NCBI RefSeq assembly: GCF_009193325.2
Contig: NZ_CP059856.1
Coordinates: 1,364,001-1,428,000 of the forward strand
Source of the DNA: Bacteroides zhangwenhongii
GTDB lineage: Bacteria > Bacteroidota > Bacteroidia > Bacteroidales > Bacteroidaceae
Reading direction: 5' to 3'
Length of the DNA stretch: 64,000 bases
Shown here: piece by piece, positions 50,645-60,687 of the stretch
Layout: each line of letters starts with the position of its first letter
How positions within the stretch are numbered: the stretch's first letter is position 1
Notes under the pieces: model-generated
Told to the model about the DNA's origin: nothing
The model's database searches: none
What the model saw: only the letters and a program-made list of their open reading frames with translations
Made by a program: the position numbers and the translations under genes

Positions 50645-52210
50645 TTATTTATCTTTTCTTTGCCACCAAACTTTGGTTTCGTAATTGTCCGCACCCAATT
50701 TCTGTACAGCCTCATTCACATTGACTGTATTGCGAATGTATTCCGACGGAGGGAATGGTATACGATTGGCTACGGGAAGATTTGAACCGTTTCCGTTCAT
50801 CAAAGGGAAGAAATGAGGATATCCGGTACGCCGGTATTCACTCCATGCTTCTTGTCCCAATGGCCACAAAGCAATCCATTTTTGAGTAATAAGTCTTTCC
50901 AGGCTCCTTTCGTCATCTCCATCTTCCCACTTAATGGTAATTGAACTTACGGCAGCCACACTTCCTTGATTGAATGGGTCCGTATAATTGGATTGAGCGG
51001 ATGTATTGTCATTCAAGTACGCTTCGACACCTTCTGCTCCCCATTGTTCGAAAGAAAGTTTGATGGCAGCATTGTACAGGTCTTTGGCGCTCTCTTTTCC
51101 GATATTCCAATGAAGCATGGCGGCTTCGGCCATATTGAAAGTGGTTTCGGCAGCACTCATCCATAATGTGCGGTCCATCGTACCCACTTTGATTGTTGAG
51201 AATTTAGGTCCTGTACTTTCATTTCCATAGGACAATCCGGCACGCATACCCAGGTAATTATCATATCCTGCACCAATGGTATGTTTCTGAAAATACTTTT
51301 CCATACGGGGATCCTTGTATCCTTTCATATAAGATACGATATCAGCAGCCACACGATGGTCGGGCCATTGGCACAGTACTGTGTACAATTGGTTTTTGCT
51401 TCCCAATGAAGTTGCATTATCTTCGTTGGAACGGATAACCCCGATAGGATGAGTAATAGCTTCCACTGCCATTGCTTCAGCTAAATCCGGCGCAGCGAAA
51501 CGTACCCTGATTGCCATACGCAATTTCAATGAATTGGCGAATTTTACCCATTTCCTGAAGTCACCGTCATATACTTTGTCATATTTCGCCATACTTTTAT
51601 TGGTGGGATACTCATTTACATAGTTCGTCATTACATCAATGGCGTTGGTCAAGTCTGTAAACATAGCCCGGTATGCTTCCTCCATTGTGTCATAAGGAGT
51701 AGAGAGCTTATCACTTGAGATTTGAGAATAGGGGAGAGCTCCATACATATCGACCATGCGTTGCATTGTCGCTACTCTTAGAATCTGAGCCCACGCAAAG
51801 TTGACACCTGTCCCCTGAGTCAGATTCTTGATTTTGTTCCATGCTCCGTACACCATGACCATTACATTGTCATCCCCAAATTGATAGTTCAGCCAAGCTT
51901 CCGGTGCATTGTAGGTCGCAAAATTGGAATTCTTGAATTTATCGGTTGCCATAACCTGATAACGTCCGTAGCAGTCGCCTATCAAAGATTCATTGGTGTT
52001 ATAGATATTCTCGGTAGCTATAGGATACGCATAATCGCAAAGCGTCAGGAAAAAAGCATTGGCTGCAAAACCATCCCTGCCGATCTCTTCTTCCGAAACC
52101 TTTCCAGTGGGATCATTCAAGCTGTCTTCCATACATCCCTGAAATATAGAAACACCGAAAAGCATACAGCTTGCAATGGAAATCCGTGTTAAGTATTTAT
52201 ATATTTTCAT
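50645..52210 (-). CDS. SusD/RagB-family outer-membrane lipoprotein
   Basis: 521 residues. Lipobox FQGC (C26). The SusD-like family (SusD_like_2 type) is seen in FAWAQILRVATMQRMVDMYGALPYSQI, AMAVEAITHPIGVIRSNEDNA and AEAAMLHWNIG. It forms the lid on the SusC barrel and helps bind glycan. The ATG at 52210 is chosen because it gives the lipoprotein signal; an in-frame ATG six codons upstream overlaps the SusC stop. Directly downstream of SusC. Confidence 0.92.
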   Translation of the reverse strand: MKIYKYLTRISIASCMLFGVSIFQGCMEDSLNDPTGKVSEEEIGRDGFAANAFFLTLCDYAYPIATENIYNTNESLIGDCYGRYQVMATDKFKNSNFATYNAPEAWLNYQFGDDNVMVMVYGAWNKIKNLTQGTGVNFAWAQILRVATMQRMVDMYGALPYSQISSDKLSTPYDTMEEAYRAMFTDLTNAIDVMTNYVNEYPTNKSMAKYDKVYDGDFRKWVKFANSLKLRMAIRVRFAAPDLAEAMAVEAITHPIGVIRSNEDNATSLGSKNQLYTVLCQWPDHRVAADIVSYMKGYKDPRMEKYFQKHTIGAGYDNYLGMRAGLSYGNESTGPKFSTIKVGTMDRTLWMSAAETTFNMAEAAMLHWNIGKESAKDLYNAAIKLSFEQWGAEGVEAYLNDNTSAQSNYTDPFNQGSVAAVSSITIKWEDGDDERSLERLITQKWIALWPLGQEAWSEYRRTGYPHFFPLMNGNGSNLPVANRIPFPPSEYIRNTVNVNEAVQKLGADNYETKVWWQRKDK

Positions 52211-52227
52211 TTCTTTATTTTTAATCA

Positions 52228-55200
52228 TTAGAACTGTATTTTTACATTAAATCCCCAACTCTTCAGACTGGGTTGCATAAAGTAGTCGATACCCTGATAA
52301 TAAGTACCGGTAGAAGCGGTTGATTCCGGGTCGAACGGAGCTTTATTGTAAATCATCCACAGATTGTGCCCGGTCAATGTCAGACTAAGATTGCATTTGT
52401 TGTTAAACCATTTAGCCGGGAATGCATATCCGACAGACACTTCCTGCAAACGTACATTGGTGGCGCTGTATATATAATTGGACATCAGACCGCTTACTCC
52501 CGCTGTCTCCGTATAGAAAGTCTGAGTATCTACCAAACCGTTATTGATTGCGATACCTTCACTTTCACGTGCCAGTTCTGTAGTCTTGGATACTCCGAAC
52601 TGATCCATCACGGCTTGAGTCGGTGATATAACGATACCGCCAAAACGAGCGGAAAGCATGAATCCTAAATTGATACCTTTATATGAGAAGTCATTACGGA
52701 ATCCCATATTACCTTTCGGCAAAACGGAGCCTACATGAATAAATTCGTCAGAATTCTTTATGTCTTCCTTTTTCACGTTCTGGGTGGCTTTGTCTATGTA
52801 GATGTTGCCTTCCTGGTCACGTTTCAAACGGTTGGTTACATACATATCTCCCATATCTCCACCTTTGCGCAGGATTATCTTAGCAGACCCGATACCGCCT
52901 TTATCGATTTCTTTCAAAGTGTAATGGTTGCCTTCGTCATCTACAGCATCATCCAGCAGTTCAACAATCTTATTCTTATTGAAGCTGTATGTCAAGCTAG
53001 AGTTCCAGCCAAAATCACCCCATTTCTTATTGTATCCCAAAGTGAACTCCATACCTTGGTTTTCGATATTACCGGACTGCGCATACATAGCAGCATAGAC
53101 AGCCGTTCCCGATAATGGAACTAAGAAAGTCTGCTTGCGGGTATTCGCTTTGTACCAAGTGACATCTAAGGTCAATGAGTTGCGGAAGAATTTTGCATTC
53201 AGACCGGCTTCCCAAGAGTTGGTGCGTTCCGGATATAATTTAGGTAACGGACGATAAGTCTGTAATTTCCATTGGCTTGTAGATGGTTCCCATTTGTATG
53301 TCTTTTTAGAAGACAGATTGCGGGGAATGGCAGTACCTACGGATGCGAATGAGCCGCGCACTTTCAAATAAGAAATGAATGTAGGCAATTTCACCATCTC
53401 GGAAATAACACCGGAAAGTCCGACAGACGGATAGAAGAATGATGACCGCTCGGTGTTTATTAACGCGGAGTCCCAGTCATTACGTCCTGTCAGTGTTAAA
53501 TATAACATACTCTTCCAGCCAAGTTCCGCACTTGCAAAAACAGAATTGGTCCGTTGTTTGTAACCGTCTTCCACCGGATAGGTGTCTTTATCCAGCACTG
53601 TATTCATGTTATATAGACTGAATACATTGGACATATCCTTCAAACCTCCCTGAAATCCCTTTTCATCATAATAGGTCTGCGTGAAACTACCGCCAATATT
53701 AGCACTCAAAGAAAAGTCTTTGAAACGTTTGTCTATATTGACCATGATATCCGCATAAACCTGCCGGTCGTCCGCTTTGTAATATTTATAAAAACCATAG
53801 TCGGAACCATCGGTAAAGTAAGTGTCTGTAGTAGCACTTCTCTTGTCTGTAAAATCATTGGTGGCATTGTCTATACGCACACGACCTGCGACATTCAACC
53901 AATCAAGAATCTCATACTTCAGATTGACATTGGCCATATAACGCTGCTTCTTTATACCGTGATTCATTTCATTGATTACCCAATACGGATTGTTCTTCAT
54001 ACTGTAACCGGGATCTCCCCAACTCCAGTTTTGAACGTCTATTTTCCGGGTCTCATCATAGGTCTTATACATTCTGACTGATTCGAAATTCTCTCCACGC
54101 GGAAATAAATATACTGCCGGAAGCGGGTTGAAATATTCGCCTTGTGCCATTAGGTTTCTATCCTCCTGGACAATATAGCTGAAACCTACATCCAGAGTCA
54201 TCTTATCTTTCAAAAAACTTGTCGTATTTCTTACTGTGAAGTTGTAACGGTCATATTTACTGTTTTGAATGATACCTGTTGCGTTTGTTGTCCCGACGGA
54301 CAGGTATGTTTGGTTCTTGTCACTACCTACTGATAATGAAATGTTGTTCTGAATGTTTGTGCCTGTGTTAAAAAAGTCTTTCGGGTCGTAACTGCCGAAC
54401 ATGGAAGGTGCTTTGTCTCCCCAAGATGCGAAAGATCCGGCACGGTTGATATACGAAGTCTGGAATTCCGGCATGATAAAAGGAGACGAGAAAGTCGAAT
54501 TGTTTGAAATTGTGACTTTGGCCGTGCCTTCTTTTCCTTTCTTGGTGGTGATCAGAATCACACCGGATGCAGCATTGGAACCATATAATGCGGCTGCTGC
54601 AGGACCACTCAGGACGGACATACTTTCTATGTCTTCCGGGTTAATGTCGGATATTCCCTCTCCTCTCGGCTGAACTGAATATTGTCCGCTTATATCACCT
54701 TTGTTGATGTTGAAAATGGGTACACCGTCGATTACGTACAATGCGTTGTTGTCTGAGGATATGGATTTGGTACCGCGCATCACTACACGAGTTGCACCGC
54801 CCACACCGGAAGAAGAAGCATTGATGTTCACACCGGCTACTTTGCCTGCCAGTGAGTTCATGAAGTTAGCGTCTTTCACCGTAGTAAGCTCGTCACCTTT
54901 TACTTCTTGCACATTGTAACTCAATGCTTTTGTGGCACGCTTGATACCCAAAGCTGTGACAACAACCTCATCGAGTGCCTGCGCGTCTTCTCCCATTGTG
55001 ATTTTCAAGGGTTGTGCATTGGCCAGCGTGATTGTCTGGGTGGCATAGCCTACGTAAGAAATTTCCAGCACATCACCTTTGGATGCCTGTATCTTGAAGT
55101 TTCCGTCCATATCGGTAATGGTGCCGTTGGAAGTTCCTTTTATCAAGACACTTACACCAATTAGAGGTTCACCTTGCGCATCTGTTATGGTACCGCTTGC

Positions 55201-55554
55201 CGTAACAGGAACTTTTTTCTGCTGTTCTTCCTTCTTATTATTTGCAGAAAGTACGATATGATTATTGACTATTGAAAAACTGACATTGGTTCCCTTGAAT
55301 AATATGCTCATGACATTAGTGAGGGACTCTTTTTTTACTTTGATAGATACGATGCGGTTAATATTGATATCACTTGAGTTATAAACTATCGACATTGAAG
55401 TCTGTTTTTCAACTTCTTTCAATGCAGTATTCAGAGGTACTTTCGACAGATTAAGAGTGATTGTCCGTTCTTGCCCATAAGCGGAAGCAAAAGACGAAAC
55501 CAACAAAAGGAAGAATAACAAGTATGAAAACTTGTGTTTTATAATTTCTTTCAT
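52228..55554 (-). CDS. SusC/RagA TonB-linked outer-membrane transporter with STN domain
   Basis: 1108 residues. Signal peptide 1-27 (ending AYGQ). STN domain (about 30-105, ITLNLSKVPLNTALKEVEKQT), which contacts the FecR anti-sigma. Carboxypeptidase-like domain (about 118-195, ASGTITDAQGEPLIGVSVLI). Plug with DEVVVTALGIKRATKALSYN, SVLSGPAAAALYGSNAASGVILITTK, then a beta-barrel ending NVKIQF. Together with SusD it imports glycans released by the GH18. First gene of the leftward operon. Confidence 0.95.
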   Translation of the reverse strand: MKEIIKHKFSYLLFFLLLVSSFASAYGQERTITLNLSKVPLNTALKEVEKQTSMSIVYNSSDININRIVSIKVKKESLTNVMSILFKGTNVSFSIVNNHIVLSANNKKEEQQKKVPVTASGTITDAQGEPLIGVSVLIKGTSNGTITDMDGNFKIQASKGDVLEISYVGYATQTITLANAQPLKITMGEDAQALDEVVVTALGIKRATKALSYNVQEVKGDELTTVKDANFMNSLAGKVAGVNINASSSGVGGATRVVMRGTKSISSDNNALYVIDGVPIFNINKGDISGQYSVQPRGEGISDINPEDIESMSVLSGPAAAALYGSNAASGVILITTKKGKEGTAKVTISNNSTFSSPFIMPEFQTSYINRAGSFASWGDKAPSMFGSYDPKDFFNTGTNIQNNISLSVGSDKNQTYLSVGTTNATGIIQNSKYDRYNFTVRNTTSFLKDKMTLDVGFSYIVQEDRNLMAQGEYFNPLPAVYLFPRGENFESVRMYKTYDETRKIDVQNWSWGDPGYSMKNNPYWVINEMNHGIKKQRYMANVNLKYEILDWLNVAGRVRIDNATNDFTDKRSATTDTYFTDGSDYGFYKYYKADDRQVYADIMVNIDKRFKDFSLSANIGGSFTQTYYDEKGFQGGLKDMSNVFSLYNMNTVLDKDTYPVEDGYKQRTNSVFASAELGWKSMLYLTLTGRNDWDSALINTERSSFFYPSVGLSGVISEMVKLPTFISYLKVRGSFASVGTAIPRNLSSKKTYKWEPSTSQWKLQTYRPLPKLYPERTNSWEAGLNAKFFRNSLTLDVTWYKANTRKQTFLVPLSGTAVYAAMYAQSGNIENQGMEFTLGYNKKWGDFGWNSSLTYSFNKNKIVELLDDAVDDEGNHYTLKEIDKGGIGSAKIILRKGGDMGDMYVTNRLKRDQEGNIYIDKATQNVKKEDIKNSDEFIHVGSVLPKGNMGFRNDFSYKGINLGFMLSARFGGIVISPTQAVMDQFGVSKTTELARESEGIAINNGLVDTQTFYTETAGVSGLMSNYIYSATNVRLQEVSVGYAFPAKWFNNKCNLSLTLTGHNLWMIYNKAPFDPESTASTGTYYQGIDYFMQPSLKSWGFNVKIQF

Positions 55555-55726
55555 CTTATTCTTTTTAGTTAGAAATAATTTTTGGGTTTTGTTATTAGAA
55601 GTCAGTAAATTGAATTACTACTTTCGTACAAAGGTCTTATGTATCAATGTTTCTCATAATTTATAAATTTAAAGGTTACACTTAAAAACAAATTCAATAA
55701 GCGCTTATTCAGTAGTAGTACATTTT

Positions 55727-55765
55727 AAGTTATAACCTTACTAAACGAAGGTATAACTTTTTTTT
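55727..55765 (+). terminator. Plus-strand terminator upstream of susC
   Basis: AAGTTATAACCTT pairs with AAGGTATAACTT (one bulge, 8-nt loop) followed by eight T. It has the right form for a terminator on the plus strand, where no protein gene ends. It would fit an antisense RNA transcribed across the susC leader. Confidence 0.6.
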
Positions 55766-55803
55766 AGTAAAACGGATATTTATGGCGGAAATGATAATAA
55801 ATG

Positions 55804-55840
55804 AAAAAAAAGAGGGGGGAAACGTTAGTAGTTTCCTCCC
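55804..55840 (-). terminator. Minus-strand terminator upstream of the MFS gene
   Basis: On the minus strand GGGAGGAAAC pairs with GTTTCCCCCC (one G-U, 7-nt loop) and is followed by TC and a run of T. No protein gene ends here on that strand. Confidence 0.6.
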
Positions 55841-55903
55841 TTTAGTTGTATTATATATAGATGGGTCAGAAAAATGAGTTTATTCATCTATATACTATGA
55901 TTT

Positions 55904-57229
55904 ATGCAACAGAATAAAACTGCTTCTCAACGAAAGACTATTAACCCGGCTTGCTGGGTTCCTACCGCTTACTTTGCAATGGGACTTCCCTTTATTGCCA
56001 TTAATCTGGTTTCCGTATTTATGTTTAAGGATCTGGGAGTGTCGGATACACAAATCGCATTCTGGACTTCCCTTATTATGATGCCTTGGACGCTGAAATT
56101 CTTGTGGAGCCCTTTTCTTGAGATGTTCCGGACAAAGAAATTCTTCGTACTGGTGACCGAATTGTTGAGCGGAGTATTGTTTGGAGTGGTGGCCTTTTCT
56201 TTATTCTTCGACTATTTCTTCGCTATCAGTATTTCGACGATGGCGGTGATTGCTTTTAGCGGCGCGACACATGATATTGCTTGCGACGGTGTATATATGG
56301 CGGAACTGAACAAAGAGGATCAGGCGAAATATATCGGTGTGCAAGGTGCTTTCTATAATGTAGCCAAACTGGTGGCTAACGGTGGACTGGTCGCTATGGC
56401 TGGTGCATTGGCGGAACATTTCGGAGCGATAGAGGGAGCTTCAATCGATGCCAATAAAGGTGCGTATTCGTCTGCATGGATGATTATTTTTGCGGTAATC
56501 GCTGTGATAATGGTATTGATAGGTATCTATCATATAAAGGTGCTGCCTTCTACGCAGATTCCCTCAACAACGAAAAAAACGACTTCGGAAGTGGGACGGG
56601 AATTGGTAGGTGTGATTGCTAACTTCTTTACTAAAAAGCATATTCTTTATTATATCTGTTTCATCATCCTCTACCGTTTGGCGGAAGGATTCATAATGAA
56701 GATTGCTCCGTTGTTTCTGCGTGCGTCGAGAGAAGCGGGCGGGTTGGGACTGTCTTTGAAGGAGATTGGTACATTGAACGGAATTTTTGGTTCTGCCGCT
56801 TTCGTGTTAGGTTCACTGTTGGCAGGCATTTATGTATCTAAGTTCGGATTGAAGAAGACTTTGTTCACTCTCTGCTGCATCTTCAATCTTCCGTTTGTGG
56901 CTTATACTTTCCTTGCGGTGGTGCAGCCTACCGATGTGTATCTGATAGGAACGTGCATTACGATGGAGTATTTTGGCTATGGCTTCGGGTTTGTCGGATT
57001 GACATTGTTTATGATGCAACAGATTGCTCCGGGAAAACACCAGATGTCGCATTATGCTTTTGCATCAGGAATCATGAATCTGGGAGTCATGCTCCCGGGA
57101 ATGGTCAGCGGTTATCTGAGTGACTTGCTGGGTTACCGGAACTTCTTTATTTATGTTCTGATAGCGACTATACCGGCTTTTCTGATTACTTATTTCATCC
57201 CGTTCACGTATGACGATTCAAAAAAATAA
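55904..57229 (+). CDS. MFS transporter (AmpG-like), N-glycan/mannoside uptake candidate
   Basis: 441 residues with about 12 membrane helices. Family marks: AYFAMGLPFIAINLVSVFMFKDLGVSDTQIA, MPWTLKFLWSPFLEMF (major-facilitator A-loop region) and ATHDIACDGVYMAEL. The gene order MFS, GH130, GH92 suggests it brings short mannosides such as Man-GlcNAc into the cytoplasm for the phosphorylase. 21 bp before the GH130 gene. Confidence 0.9.
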   Translation: MQQNKTASQRKTINPACWVPTAYFAMGLPFIAINLVSVFMFKDLGVSDTQIAFWTSLIMMPWTLKFLWSPFLEMFRTKKFFVLVTELLSGVLFGVVAFSLFFDYFFAISISTMAVIAFSGATHDIACDGVYMAELNKEDQAKYIGVQGAFYNVAKLVANGGLVAMAGALAEHFGAIEGASIDANKGAYSSAWMIIFAVIAVIMVLIGIYHIKVLPSTQIPSTTKKTTSEVGRELVGVIANFFTKKHILYYICFIILYRLAEGFIMKIAPLFLRASREAGGLGLSLKEIGTLNGIFGSAAFVLGSLLAGIYVSKFGLKKTLFTLCCIFNLPFVAYTFLAVVQPTDVYLIGTCITMEYFGYGFGFVGLTLFMMQQIAPGKHQMSHYAFASGIMNLGVMLPGMVSGYLSDLLGYRNFFIYVLIATIPAFLITYFIPFTYDDSKK

Positions 57230-57250
57230 TCATATAAATAATCGAATATC

Positions 57251-58219
57251 ATGAATAAAATTCAAATTCCTTGGGAAGATCGTCCTGCAGGATGTGCGGA
57301 CGTAATGTGGCGTTACTCACAAAATCCGGTTATCGGACGCTATCATATCCCTTCATCCAATAGTATTTTCAATAGTGCCGTCGTTCCATTCGGAGATGGT
57401 TTCGCAGGTGTGTTCCGTTGTGACAACAAGGCCGTGCAGATGAACATATTTACCGGATTCAGTAAGGATGGTATCAATTGGGAGATCAGCCACGAACCGA
57501 TTCAGTTTAAAGCCGGCAACACGGAGATGATCGAATCGGAATATAAATATGACCCCCGTGTGACGTGGATTGAAGACCGTTATTGGGTGACCTGGTGCAA
57601 CGGTTATCATGGTCCTACCATTGGCATTGCTTATACTTTCGACTTTAAGGAGTTCTTCCAATGTGAGAATGCTTTCCTGCCTTTCAACCGTAACGGTGTG
57701 CTTTTCCCGCAGAAGATAGACGGTAAATATGCCATGTTGAGTCGTCCCAGTGATAACGGGCATACTCCGTTCGGTGATATATATATCAGTTACAGTCCGG
57801 ATATGAAGTATTGGGGAGAACATCGTTGCGTGATGAAAGTGACTCCTTTCCCGGAAAGCGCCTGGCAGTGTACGAAGATCGGAGCCGGTTCCGTACCTTT
57901 CCTTACGGATGAAGGCTGGTTGCTGTTCTATCACGGTGTGATTACTACCTGCAACGGTTTCCGCTATGCAATGGGAGCTGCCATACTCGATAAGGATCAT
58001 CCGGAAAAAGTGCTGTATCGTACCCGCGAATATTTGTTAGGTCCGGCTGCTCCTTATGAACTGCAGGGAGATGTGCCGAATGTAGTATTCCCTTGTGCCG
58101 CATTGCAGGATGGCGAACGTGTAGCTGTTTATTATGGTGCCGCCGACACTGTTGTGGGCATGGCCTTCGGATATATTAAAGAGATTATCGACTTTACTAA
58201 ACGGACAAGTATCATTTAA
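57251..58219 (+). CDS. GH130 beta-1,4-mannoside phosphorylase
   Basis: 322 residues, no signal peptide, cytoplasmic. GH130 marks: [37 protein letters not shown] with the catalytic Asp D101, [34 protein letters not shown] and [14 protein letters not shown]. Members near GH92 genes split Man-beta-1,4-GlcNAc with phosphate, giving mannose-1-phosphate, the last step of N-glycan core use. 7 bp before the GH92 gene. Confidence 0.93.
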   Translation: MNKIQIPWEDRPAGCADVMWRYSQNPVIGRYHIPSSNSIFNSAVVPFGDGFAGVFRCDNKAVQMNIFTGFSKDGINWEISHEPIQFKAGNTEMIESEYKYDPRVTWIEDRYWVTWCNGYHGPTIGIAYTFDFKEFFQCENAFLPFNRNGVLFPQKIDGKYAMLSRPSDNGHTPFGDIYISYSPDMKYWGEHRCVMKVTPFPESAWQCTKIGAGSVPFLTDEGWLLFYHGVITTCNGFRYAMGAAILDKDHPEKVLYRTREYLLGPAAPYELQGDVPNVVFPCAALQDGERVAVYYGAADTVVGMAFGYIKEIIDFTKRTSII

Positions 58220-58226
58220 TAAAGCC

Positions 58227-60491
58227 ATGAAACGTATTCTATTAACTTACACACTTGCTTTCGCCCTTCTTCCTGTATATGCGGGAGAGGGTGGAAGCCC
58301 CCCCGCTGATAAGAGTCTTCCGGTTGATTATGTAGATCCTTTTATCGGAACGACCAATTTCGGCACGACCAATCCCGGAGCGGTGTGTCCGAACGGAATG
58401 ATGTCCGTAGTTCCTTTTAATGTGATGGGTTCTTCGGAAAACACGTATGATAAAGATGCACGATGGTGGTCTACTCCATACGAATATACCAATTGTTTCT
58501 TTACAGGATATGCTCATGTCAATCTGAGCGGAGTAGGTTGTCCGGAATTGGGGTCTTTACTTTTAATGCCCACTACCGGAGAGCTGAATGTGGATTATAA
58601 AGAATACGGAAGTAAATATAAGGATGAGCAGGCTTCACCGGGTTATTATTCCAATTATCTGACGAAATATAACGTTAAGACAGAGGTTTCCGCTACTCCC
58701 CGTACAAGTATCGCCCGTTTTACTTTCCCAAAAGGCAAAAGCCATATATTGCTGAATTTAGGAGAGGGACTGACGAACGAAAGTGGCGCTATGCTCCGCC
58801 GTGTCAATGATTGCGAGGTGGAAGGCATGAAACTGCTCGGTACGTTCTGTTATAATCCTCAAGCTGTTTTCCCTATTTACTTTGTGATGCGGGTTAAAAA
58901 GGTTCCTTCCGCAACCGGCTACTGGAAGAAGCAACGTCCGATGACGGGCGTGGAAGCCGAATGGGATGCGGATCAGGGGAAGTATAAACTCTATACCCGC
59001 TATGGAAAAGAAATAGCCGGTGATGATATCGGGACTTATTTTTCTTTTGAAACGGAAGAGGGAGAACAGGTGGAAGTGCAGATGGGAGTTTCCTTTGTGA
59101 GCATTGAAAATGCCCGGTTGAACTTGGGCCGTGAACAGGAAGGAAAGAATTTTGAGCAGATTCTTGCCGAAGCGCGTACTAAATGGAATGACGACTTGTC
59201 ACGTATCACTGTAGAGGGCGGAACGGATGCGCAGAAGACTGTGTTTTATACGGCACTCTATCACCTGCTGATTCATCCTAATATCTTGCAGGATGTCAAC
59301 GGAGAATATCCGGCAATGGAAAGCGATAAGATTATGACGACAAAGGGAGACCGCTATACGGTATTTTCTCTTTGGGATACGTATCGCAATGTTCACCAAT
59401 TGTTGACACTGGTTTATCCGGAACGCCAGATGGAGATGGTACGCACCATGTTGGATATGTATCGTGAACATGGGTGGTTGCCGAAATGGGAATTGTATGG
59501 GAGAGAGACATTGACAATGGAAGGCGACCCAAGCATTCCGGTGATTGTAGATACATGGATGAAGGGTTTGCGTGACTTTGATGTGGAGCTGGCATACGAA
59601 GCAATGTACAAATCGGCTACACTGCCGGGAGCGGACAATCTGATGCGTCCTGACAATGACGATTATCTGTCGAAAGGATATGTGCCCCTCCGCGAACAGT
59701 ATGACAATTCGGTATCTCACGCTCTGGAGTATTATATTGCAGATTTTGCACTTTCCCGTTTTGCAGAGGCTTTGGGTAAGAAAAAGGAAGCGGAACTGTT
59801 CTATAAGCGGTCTTTAGGGTATAAACATTATTATAGCAAGGAGTTCGGAACGTTCCGTCCGATATTGCCTGACGGTACTTTTTATAGTCCGTTTAATCCG
59901 AGACAGGGAGAGAACTTCGAGCCGAATCCCGGTTTTCATGAAGGCAACTCCTGGAATTATACATTTTATGTGCCGCATGATGTATATGGACTGGCAAAGT
60001 TGATGGGGGGCAAGAAACCTTTCATTAACAAGTTGCAGATGGTGTTTGATGAAGGACTTTATGATCCTGCCAACGAACCGGATATTGCATATCCTTATTT
60101 GTTCTCTTATTTTAAAGGAGAGGAATGGCGCACGCAGAAAGAAACGCAACGGTTGTTGGATAAGTATTTTACAACGAAGCCGGATGGTATCCCCGGAAAT
60201 GATGATACGGGAACGATGTCTTCATGGGCTATTTTCAATATGATAGGTTTCTATCCGGATTGTCCGGGATTGCCGGAATATACATTGACGACTCCGGTAT
60301 TCGACAAGGTGACTATTCGCCTGGATCCGAAATGGTATAAAGAAAAGGAATTAGTGATTGAAAGTAATCGCGCCCAACCGGGAACTCTTTATATCAATAA
60401 GGTGTTACTGAATGGAAAGAAGTTCAATAAATATCGTATCACACATGATGAACTTGTTCATGGTCAACACATATATTTTGATTTGAAATGA
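58227..60491 (+). CDS. GH92 alpha-mannosidase
   Basis: 754 residues, signal peptide 1-19 (ending VYAG). GH92 marks: VDYVDPFIGTTNFGTTNPGA, FFTGYAHVNLSGVGCPELG, FSLWDTYRNVHQLLTLVYP, the catalytic acid E572 in GFHEGNSWNYTFYVPHD, and PGNDDTGTMSSWAIFNMIGFYP with the acidic base residues near 659-660. Calcium-dependent exo-alpha-mannosidase acting on N-glycan mannoses, likely periplasmic. The ATG at 58227 gives the signal peptide; longer forms overlap GH130. A terminator follows. Confidence 0.94.
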   Translation: MKRILLTYTLAFALLPVYAGEGGSPPADKSLPVDYVDPFIGTTNFGTTNPGAVCPNGMMSVVPFNVMGSSENTYDKDARWWSTPYEYTNCFFTGYAHVNLSGVGCPELGSLLLMPTTGELNVDYKEYGSKYKDEQASPGYYSNYLTKYNVKTEVSATPRTSIARFTFPKGKSHILLNLGEGLTNESGAMLRRVNDCEVEGMKLLGTFCYNPQAVFPIYFVMRVKKVPSATGYWKKQRPMTGVEAEWDADQGKYKLYTRYGKEIAGDDIGTYFSFETEEGEQVEVQMGVSFVSIENARLNLGREQEGKNFEQILAEARTKWNDDLSRITVEGGTDAQKTVFYTALYHLLIHPNILQDVNGEYPAMESDKIMTTKGDRYTVFSLWDTYRNVHQLLTLVYPERQMEMVRTMLDMYREHGWLPKWELYGRETLTMEGDPSIPVIVDTWMKGLRDFDVELAYEAMYKSATLPGADNLMRPDNDDYLSKGYVPLREQYDNSVSHALEYYIADFALSRFAEALGKKKEAELFYKRSLGYKHYYSKEFGTFRPILPDGTFYSPFNPRQGENFEPNPGFHEGNSWNYTFYVPHDVYGLAKLMGGKKPFINKLQMVFDEGLYDPANEPDIAYPYLFSYFKGEEWRTQKETQRLLDKYFTTKPDGIPGNDDTGTMSSWAIFNMIGFYPDCPGLPEYTLTTPVFDKVTIRLDPKWYKEKELVIESNRAQPGTLYINKVLLNGKKFNKYRITHDELVHGQHIYFDLK

Positions 60492-60528
60492 CACACAGTG
60501 TTTCATAGGTATCGTTTTTGGGTTGACA

Positions 60529-60567
60529 GGGCTGTCGGACATTTCAGGGTCCGGCAGCCCATTTTTC
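60529..60567 (+). terminator. Terminator of the MFS/GH130/GH92 operon
   Basis: GGGCTGTCGGAC pairs with GTCCGGCAGCCC (12 bp, one G-U, 8-nt loop) followed by ATTTTTCTT. Confidence 0.88.
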
Positions 60568-60687
60568 TTCTCATTCTTTTCTCTTCTTCTCTTTTTCCTT
60601 CTTTTATTTTCTTCTTTGTGTTATAAGCGATTACAAAATTCTCTTTCATTCGTCTAGTACATAAATCGTGTATAAAATAGAATGATA

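Larger units (their letters stand above)
55555..55903. promoter_or_regulatory. Control region between the divergent SusC and MFS genes
   Basis: A 349-bp region without a gene. Leftward: minus strand GACCTTTG (55629-55636) is a 7/8 match to the -7 box and gives a susC leader of about 70 nt. Inside are a 14-bp palindrome AATAAGCGCTTATT (55696-55709), two facing terminator hairpins (listed separately), and an inverted repeat TATATAGATG/CATCTATATA (55854-55863 and 55885-55894) just before the MFS ATG. The last could fold in the MFS mRNA leader. No clear -7 box for the MFS gene was found. Confidence 0.5.
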
